From contig JAGYOT010000051.1 of NCBI GenBank assembly GCA_018399455.1, positions 1 to 9,224 on the forward strand: a stretch of DNA of 9,224 bases, in the 5' to 3' direction. Source of the DNA: Desulfobacterales bacterium (GTDB taxonomy: Bacteria; Desulfobacterota; Desulfobacteria; Desulfobacterales; Desulfosalsimonadaceae). Positions within the stretch are counted from its first letter, which is position 1, and every line of letters starts with the position of its first letter. Of the stretch, positions 6,543-9,224 are shown piece after piece. Both the position numbers and the translations under genes were made by a program. Below the pieces are notes generated by a model. That model was not told where the DNA came from and did not search any database. It was given only the letters and a program-made list of their open reading frames with translations.

Positions 6543-6547
6543 TATAT

Positions 6548-7387
6548 ATGAGCAATCAGCAATATTCAGAGACTGTAAAAGTAACCAAGGATTATTATGA
6601 TAGTGAAGATGCGGATGCTTTCTACTATACTATCTGGGGTGGAGAGGATCTTCATTTGGGGGTTTATGAGTCGGATAATGATACGGTTTTTGAGGCCAGT
6701 CGTAGAACTATAGATCATATGGCATCCCGCTCCGCTTTTCTGGGCAGGAAAGCCCGGTTTGTCGATTTGGGCGGCGGCTTCTCCGGCTCTGCCCGGTATC
6801 TGGCCAAAAATTACGGCTGGGAAGGGGTTGTGTTAAACCTGAGTGAAGCCGAAAACAAGCGCGGCCGCCAGATGAACAAAGAACAGGGTCTGGATGGAAT
6901 GATCGAGGTGGTTGACGGCAGTTTTGACAGCATCGGGTATCCGGATGAGTCCTTTGATATCGTCTGGTCCCAGGATGCGATCCTGCACAGCGACAACCGC
7001 GAAAAAGTTTTAGATGAGTCGAAGCGTGTTTTAAAGTCCGGCGGGGAGATGATATTTACCGATCCCATGCAGGCCGATGACTGTCCGCCAGATGTCCTGC
7101 AGCCCATTTACGACCGGATTTATCTGACCAGTCTGGGCTCTCCGGGATTTTACCAGGCGTATGCAAAAAAGATCGGCTTTGAGGTCCTTGGTTTTGAAGA
7201 TCTGACGCCTCATTTGACCAAAAGCTATGCCCGCATTCTCGAGGAGCTTGAAAAACGGGAGGATGAGGTTAAGGGTAAAATCAGTCGGGAATATATTGAC
7301 AATATGAAAAAAGGCCTGCGCCATTGGGTGGACGGCGGCAAAAAGGGATACCTGGCCTGGGGCGTTTTTCATTTCCGCAAGCCTTAA
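6548..7387 (+). CDS. Sarcosine/dimethylglycine N-methyltransferase-like enzyme (glycine betaine synthesis)
   Basis: The 279-residue product closely resembles, along its whole length, the SAM-dependent sarcosine/dimethylglycine N-methyltransferases known from Aphanothece and Halorhodospira. Those enzymes make glycine betaine as an osmolyte. Family marks are DYYDSEDADAFYYTIWGGED (15-34), SAM motif I FVDLGGGFSG (71-80), NLSEAENKRGRQMN (97-110), GSFDSIG then WSQDAILHS (124-148), FTDPMQADDCP (170-180), and the C-terminal GYLAWGVFHF (268-277). Length matches the family almost exactly. It is cytosolic. An excellent ribosome site precedes it. No glycine/sarcosine methyltransferase partner lies in the window. 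The next gene encodes a corrinoid protein, suggesting a link to methylamine or betaine turnover. A different quaternary-amine product cannot be excluded. Confidence 0.85.
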   Translation: MSNQQYSETVKVTKDYYDSEDADAFYYTIWGGEDLHLGVYESDNDTVFEASRRTIDHMASRSAFLGRKARFVDLGGGFSGSARYLAKNYGWEGVVLNLSEAENKRGRQMNKEQGLDGMIEVVDGSFDSIGYPDESFDIVWSQDAILHSDNREKVLDESKRVLKSGGEMIFTDPMQADDCPPDVLQPIYDRIYLTSLGSPGFYQAYAKKIGFEVLGFEDLTPHLTKSYARILEELEKREDEVKGKISREYIDNMKKGLRHWVDGGKKGYLAWGVFHFRKP

Positions 7388-7401
7388 GCAAAAGCTGATT
7401 T

Positions 7402-7431
7402 AGACCATGTGTGGTGGGGCATGCATGGTCT
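7402..7431 (+). repeat. Stem-loop between the SDMT-like and corrinoid genes
   Basis: AGACCATG (7402-7409) pairs perfectly with CATGGTCT (7424-7431), with two more G-U pairs possible inside. The following bases are TCCTGAACC, not a T-run, so this is more likely an RNA stability or processing element, or an operator, than a terminator. Confidence 0.5.
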
Positions 7432-7480
7432 CCTGAACCTGAAAAGAGAGGCTGTAATCAAATACAAAGGAGGAGAACAC

Positions 7481-8119
7481 ATGGCTGAAGATTTAGGGAA
7501 AATCGCAGAGGCGTTGATTGCCGGGAAGGTCGAGGAAGTCGGCAAAATGACAAAGGAATACCTGGACGCTGGCATGGATCCGGAGGAAGTGCTGAATAAA
7601 GGCCTGATTGCCGGGATGGATGTCGTGGGCCAGCGCTTTAAAGTGGGGGATATGTTTATCCCCGAAGTTTTGCGCTCAGCAAAAGCCATGAGCGCCGGCA
7701 TGGAGCATTTGCGGCCGGTATTGGCCGATACTGGCACCAAGCGGGCGGGCACCCTGGTTATCGGAACTGTTGAGGGCGATCTGCATGATATCGGGAAAAA
7801 CCTTGTGGGAATGATGTTTGAGGGTGCTGGCTTCAAAGTTGTCAACATCGGCATTGATCTCAAGCCCGAGGTTTTTGTCGAGGCTGTTAAGGAACATAAG
7901 CCCGAGCTTCTTGGTATGTCCGCGCTGCTGACCACGACCATGCCAAAAATGGGCGAGACCATCAATGCGCTGAAGGAAGCCGGCGTCCGTGATCAGGTGA
8001 AGATCATGGTAGGCGGCGCCCCTGTCACCGAGGAATATGCAAAGGAAATCGGCGCGGATCTTTACGGGGCCAATGCGGCCAGTTCCGTGGATAAAGCCAA
8101 GGCGGCGTTGGGGCTTTAA
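7481..8119 (+). CDS. Corrinoid (B12-binding) methyltransferase protein, MtbC/MttC/MtgC type
   Basis: This 212-residue protein is the methyl carrier of a corrinoid-dependent methyltransferase system. A helical N-terminal cap domain (about 1-85) precedes a B12-binding Rossmann domain. The cobalamin-ligand motif DxHxxG is intact as D100-L-H102-D-I-G105, with S147-A-L149 and the V-GG-APV loop (177-182) also in place. The family includes partners of trimethylamine, dimethylamine and glycine betaine methyltransferases. The start at 7481 is fixed by AAGGAGG (7467-7473) seven bases away; an in-frame upstream ATG at 7409 lies in the hairpin and lacks a site. An MttB-family gene follows 175 nt downstream, its natural partner. 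A reductive activator and a methyl-THF-forming MtgA/MtbA-type enzyme would be needed but are not in the window. Confidence 0.92.
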   Translation: MAEDLGKIAEALIAGKVEEVGKMTKEYLDAGMDPEEVLNKGLIAGMDVVGQRFKVGDMFIPEVLRSAKAMSAGMEHLRPVLADTGTKRAGTLVIGTVEGDLHDIGKNLVGMMFEGAGFKVVNIGIDLKPEVFVEAVKEHKPELLGMSALLTTTMPKMGETINALKEAGVRDQVKIMVGGAPVTEEYAKEIGADLYGANAASSVDKAKAALGL

Positions 8120-8149
8120 GCCGCGCTGTTTCGGAAACGATTGCTTGAT

Positions 8150-8190
8150 AAAGGCCGGTGCGGGGCGCATTGCAGCTGTGCCGGCCTTTT
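8150..8190 (+). terminator. Terminator-like stem-loop between corrinoid and MttB-family genes
   Basis: AAAGGCCGG (8150-8158) pairs with CCGGCCTTT (8181-8189), extended inward by two G-U pairs and one G-C pair. The right arm runs into TTTTCTTC. It looks like an intrinsic terminator just past the corrinoid gene, but the MttB-family gene follows on the same strand at 8295. It may therefore work as a partial terminator setting the ratio of the two proteins, or the downstream gene may have its own promoter. Confidence 0.55.
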
Positions 8191-8294
8191 CTTCAATCCA
8201 GGACCCGTTTGGTTTTAATCCACCGGGTGATTCAATGATCGGTCAGCTTTGTCGGTCCTTTTATCAATGAGAATTCCTGCAAAGGAGTAAATCT

Positions 8295-9224
8295 ATGGAA
8301 AAGATGAATCAAACGATCCAAAAGACGCCTAATTTTCGCGTGTTGACGGATCAGCAGATCGAAAAGATATATTTTTCAGCGCTTGAAGTATTGGAGCGTT
8401 GCGGTGCGAACGTTTTTCAGGACGAGGCCATTGAGCTGTTCAAGAATTCAGAGGCGGTTGTCCGCGAAAATCGGGTTCGTGTGCCGGCTTCGATGGTCGA
8501 GCGGGCGATTAAGCACTATCCGCGCAAAATCACCCTCAAGGGAAGAAACGGCAAACGTTCAGTTGCGCTTCAGAAGGACCATGTCTACTTCGGCACCGGA
8601 TCGGATCTTCCCTTTACCTATGATCGGGAGACCGGGGAGCGCCGCCGGTGCGTATATACGGATATCGTCAATGCGGCGCGATTCGTGGACTATCTTCCCA
8701 ATTACGATTTTTTCATGTCTCACGGAATTGTGGGAGACGCCCCCAATCCCCTGACCTACGATCGCCACCAGTTCATGGCCATGCTCGAAGGCTGCACCAA
8801 ACCCATGGTGGTAACCAGCGTTGACGGGGAAGGTCTTGAGGATCTTTGGAAAATGGCCTGCCTGTTCCAGGGCGGGGAAGAAGAGTTCCGCCTGAACCCT
8901 CTGTTTGTGGCTTATATCGAGCCTATCTCCCCGCTTACCAATGACCGCACAGCGGTTGAGAAGCTCTTATTTGCCGCAGAGAAAGGGATTCCGGCGATGT
9001 ATACGCCATGTCCCAGTTCCGGGGCCACCGCGCCGGCCACCATACCGGGCATGCTGGTGCAGTCCCTTGCTGAAACCCTTCTGGCCGTTGTGCTTTGCGA
9101 TCTCAAAAAGCCGGGCATGCCGTTGATTATGGGCGGGGTGACAACGGTTATGGACATGCGCACCACCACGTATTCCTATGGCGCACCGGAGCTTTCCCTG
9201 GCTTCTGCCGCCAATACGGATATC
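8295..9224 (+). CDS. MttB-family (trimethylamine/glycine betaine) methyltransferase, 3' end cut by window
   Basis: An ATG at 8295, seven bases after AAGGAG (8282-8287), opens a frame of 310 codons with no stop before the window end. The sequence matches the MttB superfamily: early FRVLTDQQIEKIYFSALEVL, VYFGTGSDLPFTYD near 97-110, FMSHGI, and GGVTTVMDMRTTTYSYGAPE near 285-304. These enzymes transfer a methyl from a quaternary or tertiary amine to a partner corrinoid protein; the gene just upstream encodes one. True trimethylamine enzymes carry pyrrolysine, coded by an in-frame UAG, near residue 334. Homologues without it, such as MtgB, act on glycine betaine, and others on proline betaine or carnitine. 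No in-frame TAG lies in the visible part, but the decisive site is beyond it, so the substrate is open. Confidence 0.9.
   Translation, partial: MEKMNQTIQKTPNFRVLTDQQIEKIYFSALEVLERCGANVFQDEAIELFKNSEAVVRENRVRVPASMVERAIKHYPRKITLKGRNGKRSVALQKDHVYFGTGSDLPFTYDRETGERRRCVYTDIVNAARFVDYLPNYDFFMSHGIVGDAPNPLTYDRHQFMAMLEGCTKPMVVTSVDGEGLEDLWKMACLFQGGEEEFRLNPLFVAYIEPISPLTNDRTAVEKLLFAAEKGIPAMYTPCPSSGATAPATIPGMLVQSLAETLLAVVLCDLKKPGMPLIMGGVTTVMDMRTTTYSYGAPELSLASAANTDI

Larger units (their letters stand above)
5901..6547. other. AT-rich 647-bp intergenic region between divergent units
   Basis: No long gene is present. Visible contents, left to right: a candidate leftward -10 (5971-5976), a structured and protein-like element (6014-6113), a perfect 20-bp inverted repeat (6195-6238), a rightward TTGACA promoter (6343-6371) and a long leader before the methyltransferase gene. 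Base composition is much more AT-rich than the flanking genes, as expected for a regulatory region or a junction with acquired DNA. No tRNA, transposase remnant or direct-repeat boundary was recognised. Confidence 0.7.

Noticed and set aside
7384..7965. 193-codon minus-strand open frame
   Set aside because: It is antisense to the corrinoid gene, low in complexity and Ser/Thr/Pro-rich, as expected for a shadow frame.
7409..8119. Longer corrinoid protein starting at ATG 7409
   Set aside because: The extra 24 codons lie in a hairpin without a ribosome site; AAGGAGG fixes the start at 7481 and gives normal family length.
8037..8270. 77-codon plus-strand frame after the corrinoid gene
   Set aside because: It overlaps the corrinoid gene in another frame and runs through the stem-loop; no ribosome site is seen.

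Overview
The window looks like chromosomal DNA from an anaerobic, probably marine, sulfate-reducer-type bacterium (Desulfobacterota, Desulfobacteraceae-like). This is an inference from gene content: a molybdopterin-guanine dinucleotide gene, a DUF1015-panC-metK operon, and a corrinoid/MttB-family methyltransferase pair beside a glycine-betaine-type N-methyltransferase. Coding regions have moderate GC; the gap at 5901-6547 is clearly AT-rich. No rRNA, tRNA, CRISPR array, transposase or integrase was seen.

Layout. (1) Positions 1-2404, plus strand: a sigma70-like promoter, mobB, an overlapping HD-domain hydrolase gene, a possible 25-codon linking ORF, and a gene for a secreted protein of unknown function. 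A strong stem-loop (2375-2404) ends this block and also serves the convergent metK. (2) Positions 2439-5900, minus strand: a three-gene operon read DUF1015 protein, then panC, then metK. panC appears to start at an AUU codon whose ribosome site overlaps the upstream stop. metK has a 5'-leader hairpin. (3) Positions 5901-6547: AT-rich gap holding a structured, protein-like element, a perfect 20-bp inverted repeat, a TTGACA promoter and a leader of about 170 nt. (4) Positions 6548-9224, plus strand: a sarcosine/dimethylglycine N-methyltransferase-like enzyme, a B12-binding corrinoid protein, and the first 310 codons of an MttB-family methyltransferase, cut by the window end. Both gaps between these genes contain a stem-loop.

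How the genes may work together. MetK makes S-adenosylmethionine. The SDMT-like enzyme would use it to methylate sarcosine or dimethylglycine towards glycine betaine. The MttB-family enzyme would remove a methyl group from a quaternary amine (trimethylamine, glycine betaine or a relative) onto the corrinoid protein, feeding one-carbon metabolism. Having a betaine-making and a betaine- or methylamine-cleaving enzyme side by side is the most interesting feature here. The diagnostic part of the MttB protein, where pyrrolysine sits in true trimethylamine methyltransferases, lies just past the end, so its substrate class cannot be settled.
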